Numbered from the stretch's first letter, positions 8,945 to 21,979 are shown. The stretch: DNA of 64,000 bases from Pseudofabraea citricarpa (GCA_029641185.1 JAPWGK010000001.1:1500501-1564500); one strand, 5' to 3'. Notes: generated from the sequence alone by a model not told the origin. Program-made: numbers and translations.

Positions 8945-11501
8945 TTGGAACTGTGTTTTTCGAAACAATTTCCGTTAGATTACTTTATTAAGTTGAAGTC
9001 AGTAAGTTGGAAAAGGGGAAGCGAGGAGGGGCGTGTCACTTTAGCGAGGGTGGTAACCTGGCCTGGACTGTTTAGGAAGGAACGTTCACGATTGTGACGA
9101 GAACTACTACCACAAAGCTTGATTCAGATTTCTTTGATCCTTGAAACTCGGCTTAATATATCTTATATGCGGGATTGATTTGGTAAGCCGTCGTTGTGCT
9201 TCATGAGTGGAGACGGGGATAAGGCGTGTTTAATTCTCTTCCTGCTGTTACTGACCTAAGAAAAGAAATGGCGATGATCTTGTAAAACAACTTTATGAAA
9301 ACTTCAAAGTCTATGAAAAATAATGTTGAGAATGGGATTACACGGTAGCTGATTCTTCAAGATTCAAAATCCATAGCTATCTTATCTTAGAGCTATCTTG
9401 GTTGGCGAACTATGCCGACCCGAGCTATAATTATGACGCAAAAGGACCGCCGACGAGAGATGACAAGCGACGGCTCCTTTCATGTCCCGGTTTCCAGCAA
9501 CCAGGAACATTGGATTTCATGAGCATCGATGCGTGGCTTGATCAGAGACAATCCAGATATTGGGAACCGGCGCCAACAGCATATTTCGTACAGTAAGCTG
9601 AAAATGTAACAGGGTTGACTGGAAAGAGCTGATGGAAGCGCTGGATATATCGGCCGATAATCCGGATAATCTGCCCCATGCACGTGCTCCTTTTGGCTAG
9701 ACTCGGTCGATTGTTCTTGCCCTCCGAGCACTTTCTCCTCGCAGCCTCGTACCTCTCGCCAATGGAAAGTCGTCGTGACAACATCCTCAAGACCTCTCAT
9801 TTCCATTGTATGCAGCTTCCTTCCAGTCTGAACCTATCATCCGTTTGTCTCCCCTTCAGAGCCTCATCTTACCATTCCAAATCACACGCACATCCATACC
9901 AAGGCTCATAGCCAGGCTCCCACGGGGCTGTTGCATTGCATATCAGGCCCCGGCATATGATGCAGCAAGTGCTGGATCCATAACGCCCTTTTCAGCCTTA
10001 CCGCGAGTCAACCGCGCTCCCGAATCCTCGATGGCTGGTTTACGATCCCCCACCATGGCCTCGGTGCCTGATGACTGGATGGGGATTGGCGGTTTCCAGT
10101 GAGATCAACCAGAGGGTATGCCATGCCGTCATCCCCACCAAGGCCTCTTACGGCCCCCAATCAGGGACCAGTTTTCATTTATACCTCATATTGGAGTGCT
10201 CTTCTTGAATCCTTGGCTATTGGCTTAGGTGCTTCGCCGTCTCCGGCTGCGAGAGATAATTCCTTGTCAAACCTTCTCAATCTTTGTTTCTTGCCCCGAG
10301 GTGTTTACAAATCTAGAAGGAGATACCTTCTTGGATCGTGCTGTCCCGAGCCCCGTTACAAGTGGTAATGGCCGGTAATGCTGGTATTATTACTGTAGTG
10401 GTTGCAATCTGGAAGTTCAGAGGTAATGCACTACTAACCTGTCAGATGCTCCAGGCCCACTTTTGAAGGAAGGGCTTTCCCAAAAGTCTGAATGCCTGAA
10501 CCATCAGTACAACGGCCTCTACGAATAGGAGATTGTTGCCAGGGCAGATATGAGGAACAGGCTGGTGTAGCCTACGCATCCCCGGTTCTTTACAAGATGT
10601 TTGGGTCTCGCTCATCGCTCACACCGACTCTGCCCACTGCTGAAGCGCCCGTTTCCACATCAATGTCAAGAGCTAGTCATCGAAACACCCAATCACAGTA
10701 GTACGTATCATTAGAGTTCTTCTCTCTGGCCTCAGCTGAAAAAAATCCTCCGATCGATGGGCACAAAACCAACTTTTCCTCTCTCGTTACAACATCTCAA
10801 TGGTTATAAGTGTGGTTGAAGAAACGGCCATCGAGAACTGGGGTCACTAGTATCCATGGTTATCTCCACTACTTTGGTTCAGCCCTGCGAAGTCAAAATT
10901 CATGGCTATTATATTCTGTGCATGTGCAGAGCATTAATACACCCTGCCTCGGCATTGTCGGGGGGAAATTTCCAACGATGGGATGAAATTTGGGGGTTAC
11001 ATTGTTACAGAGCCTCAAGGTTGTGAAAGTAAGCAACTTTCCCGCTTATCGTTCCACGTCTTTACAGTTCTGTCCGAGCAATTCTCGGTGGATTGGACGC
11101 GTCCAGGATCTTTTCATCGTTGATTCGCTATTTTGGTTTGGACTCCGGTGACTGTTCTATCAAAGCAGAGTTTACGACGTCCTGTAAGATGCAGTGACAA
11201 TACTATCATGGTCCTGCAGCTTTAGAAGTCATCTGGAGTGTGTGGTAGAGGTTACTGTATATTGGTCAACTCTGAAGTCTCTCAACCATACAAGAAGCTC
11301 AGTTTACTGAGCTCCTTGAGTCACAAGCGTGACATTGCCTTGCGAACTGCAATTTCAATTCGTTGTTGTTTGCGGACTAGTATATGCTGCCTAACATTAC
11401 CCACGCAGTAATAACTCGCCGTCAAAGGAGTGCGCACACCTCCTGTTCCGCGTCGTTCAAACCCATCCAAATATATATTGACTTTCGACTCAAGTTCAGA
11501 A
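8945..11501. other. 2.6 kb gene-free stretch
   Basis: No convincing coding gene. Several short open frames between 9400 and 10700 overlap each other on both strands and show no family signature or consistent splice pattern. Base composition at 9680-10700 is closer to that of genes than to the AT-rich spacers, so a non-coding transcript or a very old gene relic is possible. Confidence 0.4.
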
Positions 11502-12581
11502 ATGGCTCCTCGCCAAAGCAACATGATGCGGATAGCAATAGCTGGTTCTGGTGGGCTAGCACAAGTCTTTGCTCACTTTATCAATGAAACTGCAAACCCA
11601 TTCATCATTTTATCAAGACAAGTGAGTCTCCCTATATTAACCCGCGAAAGAAGATTATTGCAGGCAGCAGAGAAGCTGATATTATTCTAGGAACGACCGC
11701 AACTTGAGAATCTTGGATATCAAGTCACAGTTGTAGACTATGATAGTCAGGACGACTTACGCTACCATCTACGAGGTATTGATCTTGTCATATCTACTGT
11801 GCAAGGGCATTCCCAGATTAACCTTATCGACGCTGCTGCCCATTCCCGAGTACGTCGTTTCGTGCCAGCTGAGTTTGAGGGCCCTCCAACACGTCGATTA
11901 AGTCGAAACAATCCGTTGGATCGTGGCAGAGCGGCATCTCTTGAACGCCTGCGTCACTGGTCTAACTCTCGTGCACACCCTTTGCGCTCCACCATCTTCG
12001 TCTGTGGGGTTTTCTATGAGAGGTTTGCTCGCGGAGGTTTAGCATCGCTAGCTATTGGCTCGAGCACCCAGAATAATTATCAAGGGGCTTACTTGATGGA
12101 TGTTGAATATTCTGCGGCGGAGGTAGTTGAATATCATAGCAATGGTTCACCCATAAACGTCTGTATGACATCAGTAAATGATGTAGCAAGGTTTATGGTT
12201 GCTGCTATTGAGCTCGATCTTTCAACTTGGCCGGCCGAGTTCAGGATGCAAGGTGATCGCTTATCTATTCCAACAATACTTCAGAGTGCAGAAGCTGTTA
12301 AGGGTATGTTATTATTTGCTCAAGTTGCCCATTTCTTTCTCTACTTGCTAAATCTTCTAGGGGCAATATTCTCTACAAGTCTCATCGAAGCAAAAGATCT
12401 TCAAGCTCATTTACAGCATGCAACATACTACGAAGATTACGCAAGAGCAAGCCGGATCAGCGAACTGATTGCCACGGAGCAAAGACACTATGATTACTCG
12501 ACAGCGAACCTCAATACGTTGGTCGCTGTACAACCTATCTCCTTCTGGGACTGGATCCGGGAGCATTGGGGGAATATGTAA
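11502..12581 (+). CDS. NmrA-like / isoflavone-reductase-family NAD(P)-binding protein
   Basis: Predicted 317 residues from exons 11502-11621, 11691-12303 and 12361-12581. The introns 11622-11690 (GTGAGT...TTCTAG) and 12304-12360 (GTATGT...TTCTAG, branch GCTAAAT) keep phase. The second is 57 bases and stays open, so an unspliced reading would add 19 hydrophobic residues. The N-terminus IAIAGSGGLA is the Rossmann dinucleotide loop, followed by VTVVDYD and DLVISTVQG, the usual end of beta strands 2 and 4. VRRFVPAEFEG is the hallmark of the NmrA/isoflavone-reductase-like group (compare CipA). Members are atypical short-chain reductases or redox sensors. Substrate unknown. A second in-frame ATG (MMRIAIAG) eight codons downstream could also be the start. 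Confidence 0.82.
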
Positions 12582-13018
12582 GAAGGCTGGATAGCCATAC
12601 ATGAGGATTTGAGATATTCTTTGATTGTTTTTCTACACAAACGGACCTGGAGGGACGAGATTGGCAATATTTCTTGATTGTTTTATTACACAAAGGAACT
12701 GGTTTCTTGATTGTTTTACCAAACTGAGAATGATACTTTGTCTTTTAATATAGCTTGTGTTATCAGAAGAATTATTTCGATAGTTCAAAACACAATATAT
12801 CCTTAACTCATGGGAGAAGAGATGCCTTCCTTGAAGCCACGGAATTTATACTCTCATTTCAATATAACAGGCCCACTCGCCTTGAGCGACACAACAATGC
12901 TCTGATGATGCGGACCCTAGGCAGAAGTGGAGATCTAAGTATGCAAGTCAGCCCTACCTGAAAGCCTCAAGAACGCAATCACTCGATGACCGGTAACATG
13001 ACTCACTCTTGCATTCAA
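12582..13018. other. Convergent spacer between NmrA-like and fRMsr genes
   Basis: 3'-to-3' spacer holding a short tandem repeat (listed separately). No gene seen. Confidence 0.4.
12615..12720. repeat. Imperfect ~36-base repeat, 2.5 copies
   Basis: TTGATTGTTTT recurs at about 12620, 12673 and 12707. The first two copies extend through ACACAAA and end in a CTGG-type tail. It lies just 3' of the NmrA-like stop and may affect its 3' UTR. Confidence 0.55.
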
Positions 13019-13818
13019 TCACCAATCACAAGCTCCTGCCAATAAAGTCGCCAACTTCTCTAAGCACGCCCTATCGACCTCGTCAAAGCCGTTGATCTCG
13101 GTACAATCCACATCAATAATTGCCTTGAGGACTCCCCCCACAACAATGGGCACGACAACCTCACTCCTCGAATCACCATCACAGGCGATATGACCAGGAA
13201 ACTTCTCCACGTCACCGACCAGCTGCGTCTGTCTCTGACTCGCGGCCGCTCCACAGACTCCTCGCGAGAAGGATATCGTCTGACATGCTACCTTGCCGGC
13301 GAACGGCCCCAGGATTAATTGCTTCTCTCTCGAAGGGTCCAGGACGTAGAAACCGGCCCAGTTCACGGCGTTGCTGGGCGCGGGGAGGGAGTGGTAGGCG
13401 TGCCAGAGGAGAGAGGCCGTGTTGGCTAGGTTGCTGGCAGATGGGGTGGGATGGTAAGTGAGTGAACGAGTGAATGAGTGGGTGATGGGTTTGGGGTGGC
13501 ATGTCACGTGTGCGAGTGGCGTGTGGGGGTTTTGCTTACCAGACCTAGAGGGAGAGAAGGAGACGGGTTAGTTGACGAGGAGAGGAAGAGGAGGGAACCT
13601 GGACGAACCCAGTTTCGTTGTCCGTCAAACAGGGCGGTGGCTTGCTCGAGGACTTGCTCGTATGCTTGCTCCTTTGTCACCCCGTCGGCAAAATTGGATG
13701 CGTCGGCGTGAACCTGCGAGAGTGACTTGTGTGAGATCAACAAAGATCAAGACCATGTGCCTGTGCACCAGTAATCCAATGACTCTTCCGGCATCCCGCA
13801 GAGGAGAGAGCGTACCAT
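13019..13818 (-). CDS. Free methionine-R-sulfoxide reductase (GAF domain)
   Basis: Predicted 175 residues. Exons on the minus strand are 13818-13816 (only ATG), 13713-13609, 13544-13540 (five bases, GTCTG) and 13433-13019. The lengths sum to 528, a multiple of three. The joined junction reads NWVCNLANTASLLW, the conserved fungal sequence, which is the reason for accepting the micro-exon. The protein is the GAF-type fRMsr (yeast YKL069W homologue) that reduces free Met-R-sulfoxide in the cytosol. All three redox cysteines are present (VACQTI, GVCGAA, HIACDG). NWAGFYVLD and the EINGFDEVD end are typical of the family. It is transcribed away from the dienelactone hydrolase gene across a shared ~1 kb upstream region. 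Confidence 0.88.
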
Positions 13819-14788
13819 ATTCTCGGCTTGTGTCGGGGGTTTGCTTAATGGCCCGTCTTGAGGACTCGAGGCTTGGAGGAGACTTGAGGCGCCGTTGGTG
13901 ATGCCGGCGCTTGGGAATTATGATTTTTATGAAAGGCAAGAAGGTTTCCTGGGGAAATAATTTGCTAGTTTGTTGGAGCGCGGAAATAAGATATGGAAAG
14001 AAAGAAAAACGAGATAGCCGAACGAATTATTGTGGATAGTTTCCGTTGATGGCGCAATCTTGTTGTTCGTATTCGTATATGGCAAGATGTCTACTTACTT
14101 TGTCTTATATGAACCGGGGAAGCTACATGTTCCTACAGGCTACAGTACATGCTGTTAGATTCTTTTCTGCTATTCTATTTAGCGAAAGCCACTCTATCTA
14201 AACCTTGCCATTAAACCAAGCCGGTTGTCGCTATTTTATAGCTCTTTTAGTAGGTTTACAGTTGCAAGTACTCGCTTCTTTGTCTTTGAGGAGAGTTTCG
14301 TCGCTTCATTCACAAGCTTCTGTTTTGAGATGAGTGCTGAAGCCCGAGCAGGTTCGATGGAGACTAGTACAAAAAAGAGAGCCATAGCTTATGGTTTCAC
14401 TTAATCATTACCTATATACTTCTACTTCTTACGCTGTATCCGCCATAATCTCTCCTTGGTAGCGACTGATGCTTGAATATATAACTAACTGCTCAACTAG
14501 CTCTGAACCAATTATTACAAGAGAGCTGCAGGGCATCGGACGAGGATTTGTGAAAAGACTCCGGATACAAGGCTAACCGCGCCGCGGTGGCGTCTTCGGG
14601 CTGGTGCTGGGGTCCGATAAGATCCAGCTCGCATCAAATGCGATACGATAAGAGCTCCTTGAAACCCCTGCGTTAACCCAGCGTTCGTCTTCCATTGCTC
14701 CTCTCACCTAGCATCGTGAACTCCAATTCAATACCGCTACACAACACACATCCATCTCATATCAATTGATCTTGCTCCTGCTGTGACA
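13819..14788. other. Divergent promoter region, fRMsr / dienelactone hydrolase
   Basis: About 970 bases shared between two genes that read outward. No open frame of note and no TATA motif I would trust. Confidence 0.4.
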
Positions 14789-15740
14789 ATGGAAGGAGGT
14801 CCTTGCAGAGACTGCTTCAGTGGGTTTGTCCACGAGGGAACCCCCCAGGGTGAAGTCTCCAAGATTCATGGCTTGGATGTCTACGTGGCCGAACCCGAGG
14901 GAGGTGTGAAGCCCAAGGGACTGATAGTCATAGTCACCGATGCGTTTGGGATGCAGTTCATAAACAACAAGATCCTCGCTGATCGGTATGCGAAGAGGGG
15001 TGGTTTCGTAGTCTACGTGCCAGATTTCATGGCTGGTCTGTCCCTCCTTCTTTCGACTGTGTTAACGGCCAATGGATTCGTGCTAACTGCGCATAGGTAA
15101 TCCACTGTCTTCAAAAGTCTTGACGCTCGGTGAAAAGATCATGGAACCCGCGACTTGGTTCGGCATGCTGTACAAACCTCTCTGGATCCTACAAACCCTC
15201 GCCATGGCTCTTCCCTGGCTTTACAAAACCCGCCCTGCAGTGTGTAAACCACGAGTCGTTTCCTTCTTTCAAGCTCTGCGCTCGTCTCCTCCGCCCTTCC
15301 CCACAAACGACTTGAAGATCGGCGCGGCGGGGTTCTGTTGGGGAGGCCGATATGCCGTTTATCTAGCACAAGACGCGCCATCAACAAGGGTGCATCGGAA
15401 CCCTGAGGGCGCGAGTTCGCAAGCACTCCTACCTCTCCTCGATTGCTCCTTTGCGGCGCATCCGTCATTTTTGAGTGTGCCAAAGGATATTGAGGCCGTG
15501 GCGCTCCCGCTGAGCATCGCGGTTGGCGACGAGGATATGGTATTGAAGGGCCCGCACGCCCTTCAAGCGAAGGAGATTTTGGAGAAGAAGAAAGCTGGGG
15601 ATCACGAGGTTGTGATTCTTCCCGGAGCCAAACACGGCTTTGCCATTAGGAATGACCCCAAGGATAAGCACCAGATGGAGTGTGCTGAGCAGGCCGAGTT
15701 ACAAGCCATTGGGTGGTTTGAAAAGTGGTTCTCTGCTTGA
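14789..15740 (+). CDS. Dienelactone hydrolase family protein
   Basis: Predicted 296 residues from exons 14789-15035 and 15097-15740. The intron 15036-15096 has a GTCTGT donor and a GCATAG acceptor with a CTAAC branch site, and joins DFMAG to NPLSSK in phase. This alpha/beta hydrolase shows the DLH signature. The nucleophile is cysteine in GFCWGGRYAVYLA (G-x-C-x-G-G), the acid is Asp in VGDEDMVL and the histidine is in GAKHGFAIR. The family hydrolyses dienelactone-type esters in aromatic breakdown, though many fungal paralogues have unknown substrates. The N-terminal CRDCFSGFVHEG is typical of fungal members. The protein is probably cytosolic, with no clear signal peptide. Confidence 0.88.
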
Positions 15741-16623
15741 CGAAATTATGAGATATCAGACTGGGAATTCAAAATCCCGTCCGAAAGTCAAATCTATATT
15801 ATGAACTTGTTTTTTGACCCGCAAAACTTTGAATATGGAATCCGAAATCCGCTCATACCGTGCCAAGTGGCTCTCAAGACATTCAACTAGTTTAAGTCAG
15901 TAATACAGCATGATTTTAAGTACCATACTCTTTTCGAAGGCCTCTGGTTCTGAAAGGTGATCAACAAAACTGTATTGTAATACAACGGCAAATCAGATTT
16001 TATCGGCTACACAGAAAAGGGAAAGCGATAAAACTTTACCTGTTGTTGAATATTTCATGTTGGGTCAAGCAGCAAGAAGTACATCTGACTTATCTGTGTT
16101 AATATTGCCTTCCCTGCAACAAATTCCCATCTCTCCATTGAGAAAGAGACGTTAGACCATGCTGAAATATCCCAGTCCAAAAGACCCGAGAGAGCGAAAA
16201 GAGAAAGTGGCGCCTCACGAAACAGTATGTGATTTCGTTCCGGAATTGAGAACCCATAAGTTTGAGGTGAAAATAAGGTGCTGCATTTGGGTTAGCAAAG
16301 TGAAGAACCCCTTTTCTGAACACGCCAGATGGACGTAATGTTGTCCATAACCCGAAAATTCCTCTGCCTACGACTATAAACTGCCGAATAACGCCTTGAG
16401 CGCCCTCAATATTCTGACCAAGTAGAGAGGTCTGATAGAAAGTACAAAAAGCGCGAGCAAAAAAGAGCATGTCTCTTGAGATTTAGGTTTCATAAGCTGG
16501 CCCATGGTGCTTATTATACCCATACATGCCAGCCTCCGTCTTATATTTGACCACGATGTTATCTTCCTCGTGATCGTGATAGGTTTCTTTCTGTTGATTT
16601 TTGGTTCAAGATTAAGACCAAGC
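15741..16623. other. Convergent spacer, dienelactone hydrolase / kinase
   Basis: About 880 bases between two genes reading toward each other. No gene, repeat or RNA structure seen. Confidence 0.4.
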
Positions 16624-18359
16624 TTATACCGTTTTATGAAGTTTTCGTCCTGCGCTATCGATCCTCAACTTAACATTACCATAATACTCGTAATACTGAT
16701 CGTCACGGCCCTTGTAATTATTACCCTTATCGCCAGCACCTTCCTGAGTAATGCCACCCAGTTGATCAGAGTTTTCTTTCTTGATTCGGATCTCAGGAGT
16801 ATGCGTCAGAAGGTCGAAGGATGGACCAGAGGCCAAAAACCAAGGTGAATTGCCTCCTGTACCAGGTGGAGAGAATTCCGGTGGCGTAGCAACGCCATGT
16901 ACAGTAAAGTTATTCTTCAATGCACCAAATCGATCCAAGGGATCGTAAATTCTCGACGGTGGTGTAACTGAGGGGTCTGGTCTCTTTGGGTCATCCACTG
17001 GATGCTCTGCGAGGTAACGTCGAGCTTCTATGATCTCTTTCAACAGTGGCAAAGAAGATGGTCGAACGTACTGATCATGTGCAAGACATCTCAGAAGAAG
17101 AGTTCTCAGGCTCCTGCTGTAAGGGTTAGCCATGTCGCCTACGAGTTCCGAACCATATGTCAGGAATGACGAGGGTGTGCAATCTGGATCACGGTATTTT
17201 ATGCTCTTGGTGTTATCCACGTAGAATTGCGTGACCAAGGGGTAAACAGACATCGCAACAGTAAAGACATTAGAGGGTAAGCCAATTCTCGATTTCTCCG
17301 TCCTTTGATACAATGCCTCCTACACCATGTGCTATTAGTTCTGCGAAGCAGGGCCATCCAAGAAGTTCTATGACTTACAGGTGACTCCCATCCACGGGTA
17401 CGTCTCCAACGCACTTTGCGGATCCACTCACCGGTCTGCCGTTCTGGAACCATCATCGCAAGGCCGAAATCTCCTAGCTATTCAATCCTTGTTTCAATAC
17501 ATAAAGATGCAGGCCAGAGCAAGGCAGCTAGCTACTTACTTTAACGATAGGCAACGCCGTGTGAGCTGCGGGTTGAAAGCTGTCATCGCCGCCGAAAAAC
17601 ACTGGTGATAGTTAGCTCTTGAGTAGACACGTGCCAGCTGCCATAATACTCTGGCAGATCATTGAAACTCACTGTTATGTGGCTTTATATCAAAGTGGGC
17701 AATCGGCTGCCAATTCGGGTCAGGGGTTTGAGTATCAGGATCTTCACATCCATACTCTAGTACGACCAAAGCCCTAACCAAACACTCCAATATAGACCAT
17801 ATTTTATATTCGGGACAGATTTCTCCCGTCCCTTCACTAACTCTCCTAAAACGAAAATCTCGTCAGTTTACTGAGAGCAGTAAGGTTTCAATGAAAAGAA
17901 AGGAAATGATAAAGAAGTTCCATACGTAATATACTGTTTAACTACTTTGTCGAGGTCGCCACCATCGCAATATTCCATGTACAGTCGCATGATCGGCATG
18001 GTTGGGTCCGCAGGATCCACCATGGGATGTGTCCCAGTGCCTCTTGTCTCATGGGCTTCCTTTATCAATTTGACAATATGATCAGTGCCGCCATTTTGCT
18101 GGCACGCCTTCATCAACGTAGACTCTCGCCGGATAGAGTGACGGTCGAGAAAGGAGTCGGCCCAGTGATAGCCAATTTGTTTTACCACGATCCTCTTCTC
18201 ATTACCATCTTGGTCTTGGTATTTCCAGAGTCCACACAATCCATTGCCGCCTATTCCAACTACTTTCTCAGCTTGCCATCCTGGTATTGCGTTGGGCCAG
18301 GTAGTCGACCGTTTGAGCCATTCCTGTTGACGCCCTAAATTGAATCCGGGGGCAACCAT
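16624..18359 (-). CDS. Divergent serine/threonine protein kinase, five exons
   Basis: Predicted 487 residues from exons 18359-17926, 17845-17673, 17601-17540, 17477-17379 and 17319-16624. All four introns keep phase and the total is 1464 bases. Kinase landmarks are in order: glycine loop GIGGNGLCG, lysine in IVVKQI, helix-C glutamate in RRESTLMK, hinge MEYCDGGDL, catalytic loop HFDIKPHN (HxD...N) and GDFGLA. The key residues for activity are therefore present. The part after DFG is unusual (WESPEALYQ in place of APE). The C-terminal ~130 residues are low complexity, with PPEFSPPGTGG and a basic/acidic end. I cannot place it in a named family. It resembles the lineage-specific kinases common in Pezizomycotina. 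Confidence 0.82.
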
Positions 18360-19644
18360 AATGAGAAGTCTAGACAAGAACGGTGGCTAGTATTCGTCTA
18401 CACAGCTAGAGAGTAAACATGTGTGTATAATTGTACTCCTGCATTGCCTCGGCGTTATAGTGAAGCAATTCTTTGTCGGGACTTTCCTTCACTTGTAGAA
18501 TTTGGCACGCTTGGACCGATATTCTCTTTGTTGTTGATAGATCCGGACAGGACGAAAGCAAACACACTATTCATAAAACCCCGAAAAGAAAGCATACCAA
18601 GAGATTATTTAGGGGACATCAATCATGTAATGACACCATACCGCAGGAATTAAAGATTAAGTCAATACTAATTGACTCGAAAAGAGGTATCTCAGACTCT
18701 GGGCGTACCTGCCTTGCTGCAGCTGCATAGGTAATATTGGCATTGCGGTAATTCTGATTGCTTATAGGTGTTGATGTATGAGATGTAGCCCGAGATAAGA
18801 TGCATCCTCCCTAATAGAAAGTGTGAAGAAAGATGCAATGCGAGGTAGAAAAGACAAAGAAGATAGAGAGGAGGTTGCATTGGCATTCACGTGATACGGG
18901 CTCGATGTTTTTCCGGCCCATACAACTACACTCTCTATGGTCGTCTGTAATCTTCATCTGCTACGGTATTGAGCAATGCCATCTCGGAATTGCTCTTAGC
19001 TGCCGTCTCCAATGAGACATGGAACTCCCTGATATATCCGAGGTAGGTCTTGGATCAGTAATCCCACTTCCAACAGATCAGTAATCGCAATGCCGACCGA
19101 CCACTGGGGCACGCTACCTTTGGCTTATTCCCGTTCATGGCTAGAATCCCTGGATAGGAGGTTGCCAGCTGTATTGCCTAAAGGCGGTCATTTTAGGTGA
19201 GATCTTGTTTGACTTCTGCCCTGCAATTACTGGAAATCAATTATCTCCGAGTACCAGGTCCTGACGGCTTGTGGTTGCTTATTTCATGTCACAACAAAAA
19301 AGCAAAAAGAACCGAATGAATGAGCTTATGCAAGTCATATAAACTCGTCACACCAAGCATTCCCGGAAGTCTGAGTAATTCCGGATTACAAGATTGTCTT
19401 TTCTAGCCTTGGTTACTCTCCCGTACTTGATTACTATCCTCTACTTGCTGGTTATTCCTCTACTTGGACAGTGCTCGACGGCCCTACCCGGCAATTTGTC
19501 ATGCTATGCTTGGACAGTTGTATGTACGTCCGTAAGCTTGTTTCGAACCGTTACTCAAATACATGAGTTTGCAAGCTGTTACACAATAGATAATCTACCT
19601 GGTCACGGCGGAGCATTGAAAGATTCCAGATCTCTCTTCTCAGC
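18360..19644. other. Divergent upstream region, kinase / MFS transporter
   Basis: About 1.3 kb shared between outward-reading genes. It contains pyrimidine-rich blocks but no coding gene that I can support. Confidence 0.4.
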
Positions 19645-21281
19645 ATGGCGGCGGCGGTACAACGAAGCGAGTCCTCGGCTTCTACGATTGCTTCACAGAG
19701 GCAAGTTGAAGATAGCAATGAGACCATCAATCCTGCAGCCACTGCCGACCCAGAAAAGGGACAGAAAGCGAAAGCAACTCCCCAGGTAATAGATTGGGAT
19801 GGTTTTAATGACCCAGAAAATCCGTTAAACTGGTCCAAATGGAAACGATATTATCAGATTGTACCAGCAGCACTGGCATCTTTCACTGCGTAAGCATCAA
19901 GCTATTCATTGAAATCATTTGGCACTGACTAGCAATAGCTCATTCGGTTCATCCATCTACACGCCCGCTTTCTCAGCCATTATCAAAGATTTCAACGTTG
20001 GTCCCACGGTAGCAATACTGCCTCTGTCGCTGTATGTGGTTGCTTTGGGAGCCGGGCCTATTCTTGCCGCACCAGTATCCGAGACCCATGGTAGACATGT
20101 TGTCTATATGCTCTCGGCACCACTGGGAGCTCTTTTCACCATGGGTGCTGGCTTTTCACAGAACATCGCCACGCTCTGTATCCTGCGGTTCTTTGCAGGG
20201 TTGACATTCTCACCTGCTTTAGCCATCGGCGCTGGAACAATTGCAGATGTCAACAGGCCTGAGCATAGAGCAGCACCATCTTCGTTATATATCTTAATGC
20301 CTTTCCTCGGTCCAGCTTTTGGGTATGCTCTTTCTTAAGCCTTTGTTGGAAGAGCCACTGACTTAACATAGACCCGTCATTGGATCTTTCGTTACGGTTC
20401 GTAAAGGATGGAGATGGACACAATGGACGCTAATATTCTTTGCCATCTTCACTATGATCACCACCTTTCTCGCGTCAGAAACCCACAAGAAGACCATTCT
20501 TCTCCGACGAGCGAAGAGACTGAAGATCCCACCACCTGCATCGCCCTTGCCAAATGGCAAGGCAAAGCTTAAATTTTTTGCGACTGTGACGCTCGTTCGA
20601 CCCTTACACATGCTGCTGACAGAACCAATTGTGGGGTTTATCTCGCTCTACACGGCATTCAACTTCGCCATTCTCTTCTCCTTCTTCGCCGCTTTCCCGT
20701 ACGTGTTCCGCACTATCTACGGGTTCTCGACTGAAGAATCGGGGCTGGTATTTCTCTCCATCGGTATCGGCTGCGTGCTGGCAATCCCTACCGTCCTGCT
20801 CTGCGATCACTTCCTATACCAGCCTCAATTCCGACTCTCCCACTCGTCAGGACACAGCGGAGTCGTCGCTCCAGAGTATCGCTTATATCCAGCCATGCTA
20901 GGATCCATCGGTCTCCCCATCGCGCTCTTCTGGTTCGCGTGGAGCGCACGCTCGTCCATTTCATGGGCGTCTCCCGTCGTAGCCGCTATCCCCTTCGCGT
21001 GGGGGAATCTCAGTATCTTCATCGCGTCGGCCATGTACCTTGTTGATACGTATCAAGCTCTCACTGGCGCCTCGGCAATGGCTGCAAATGGACTCTTGAG
21101 ATACGTCTTCGGGGCCGCGTTTCCGCTCTTCACTCTGCAGATGTATAGAGGTCTTGGTGTGCACTGGGCTACGAGCTTACTCGGGTTCGTCACTATCCTG
21201 CTTATGCCTATCCCCTGGGTATTTTTTAAGTATGGGAAGGCAATTCGGGGGCGGAGCCAGTACGAGACGTTGAAAGCTTGA
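19645..21281 (+). CDS. MFS drug:H+ antiporter (DHA1-type)
   Basis: Predicted 512 residues from exons 19645-19889, 19939-20322 and 20372-21281. The introns are each 49 bases and keep phase. The N-terminal cytosolic part ends with DWDGFNDPENPLNWSKW, the standard lead-in of fungal polyamine/multidrug DHA1 transporters. Twelve hydrophobic segments follow. The loop after helix 2 (SETHGRHVVYM) is the MFS motif A, and helix 5 carries SPALAIGAGTIAD. The central loop (KKTILLRRAKRLKIPPP) separates the two six-helix halves. It probably exports small toxic molecules or polyamines at the plasma membrane. Substrate cannot be told from sequence. There are no biosynthetic neighbours, so a role in metabolite export is not supported. 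Confidence 0.88.
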
Positions 21282-21664
21282 CCGAGATTGCATGCCTTGT
21301 AAATCGAGGTTCCTGTCAGTCCATCAAGAACCAAACGAGGTACTTCTGTTTTAGTAGCTGACTATACCCAACGATGAATTAATTTTTCAACAGCGCTTAG
21401 AAGTAGAATCAAGAAGCATTTAGTAACTATAATCAACTTTCTAACTACCAGACATTGGAGCTAGTGGGGAATTTACGGATCTTTCTAGAAAAGGGAGTTA
21501 CAAGTATCGCGAGGGCAATATAAATAGGTGTAATGTGATTATGTGCATGTTTGCTACTAGTTGATGTGTATAGCAAATACTAGAATACATTGAGGCACCA
21601 GAATACATTGCACTACCAGGAGAGAGGTTATGGAATGTTCTGTAACTCTGCACACTTTTATTTA

Positions 21665-21706
21665 TACAAGACTAGACAAGACAAGATAAGACAAGACAAT
21701 ACAGTA
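21665..21706. repeat. (ACAAG)n-like microsatellite
   Basis: Imperfect pentamer run of ACAAG/ATAAG units downstream of the MFS gene. Confidence 0.7.
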
Positions 21707-21979
21707 TAATGTAAGCAAATGCCAAGATTTTGGTGTGACGTTTGGGATCATAAAATCCCTCAAACTGAATGATGTCGAAAATCCCGCAGCCGTCATACCT
21801 CTCTTACTTTATGTCTCTCGCCTGTCGCATTTCGACCTTCACTCCCTCCACACTTCTCACACCCGCTTCTGAAAACCGCACACAACTAACCGGTCGGTCA
21901 CTTTCACGTTCCAGTAACAGACGAGCTCTTTCTGAATCGTTCATGTCCACTCATTAATACATTAAGATGGGTAAAGTTG

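Noticed and set aside
9402..10701. Series of plus-strand open frames
   Set aside because: Overlapping, short, no shared phase by splicing, and no family pattern.
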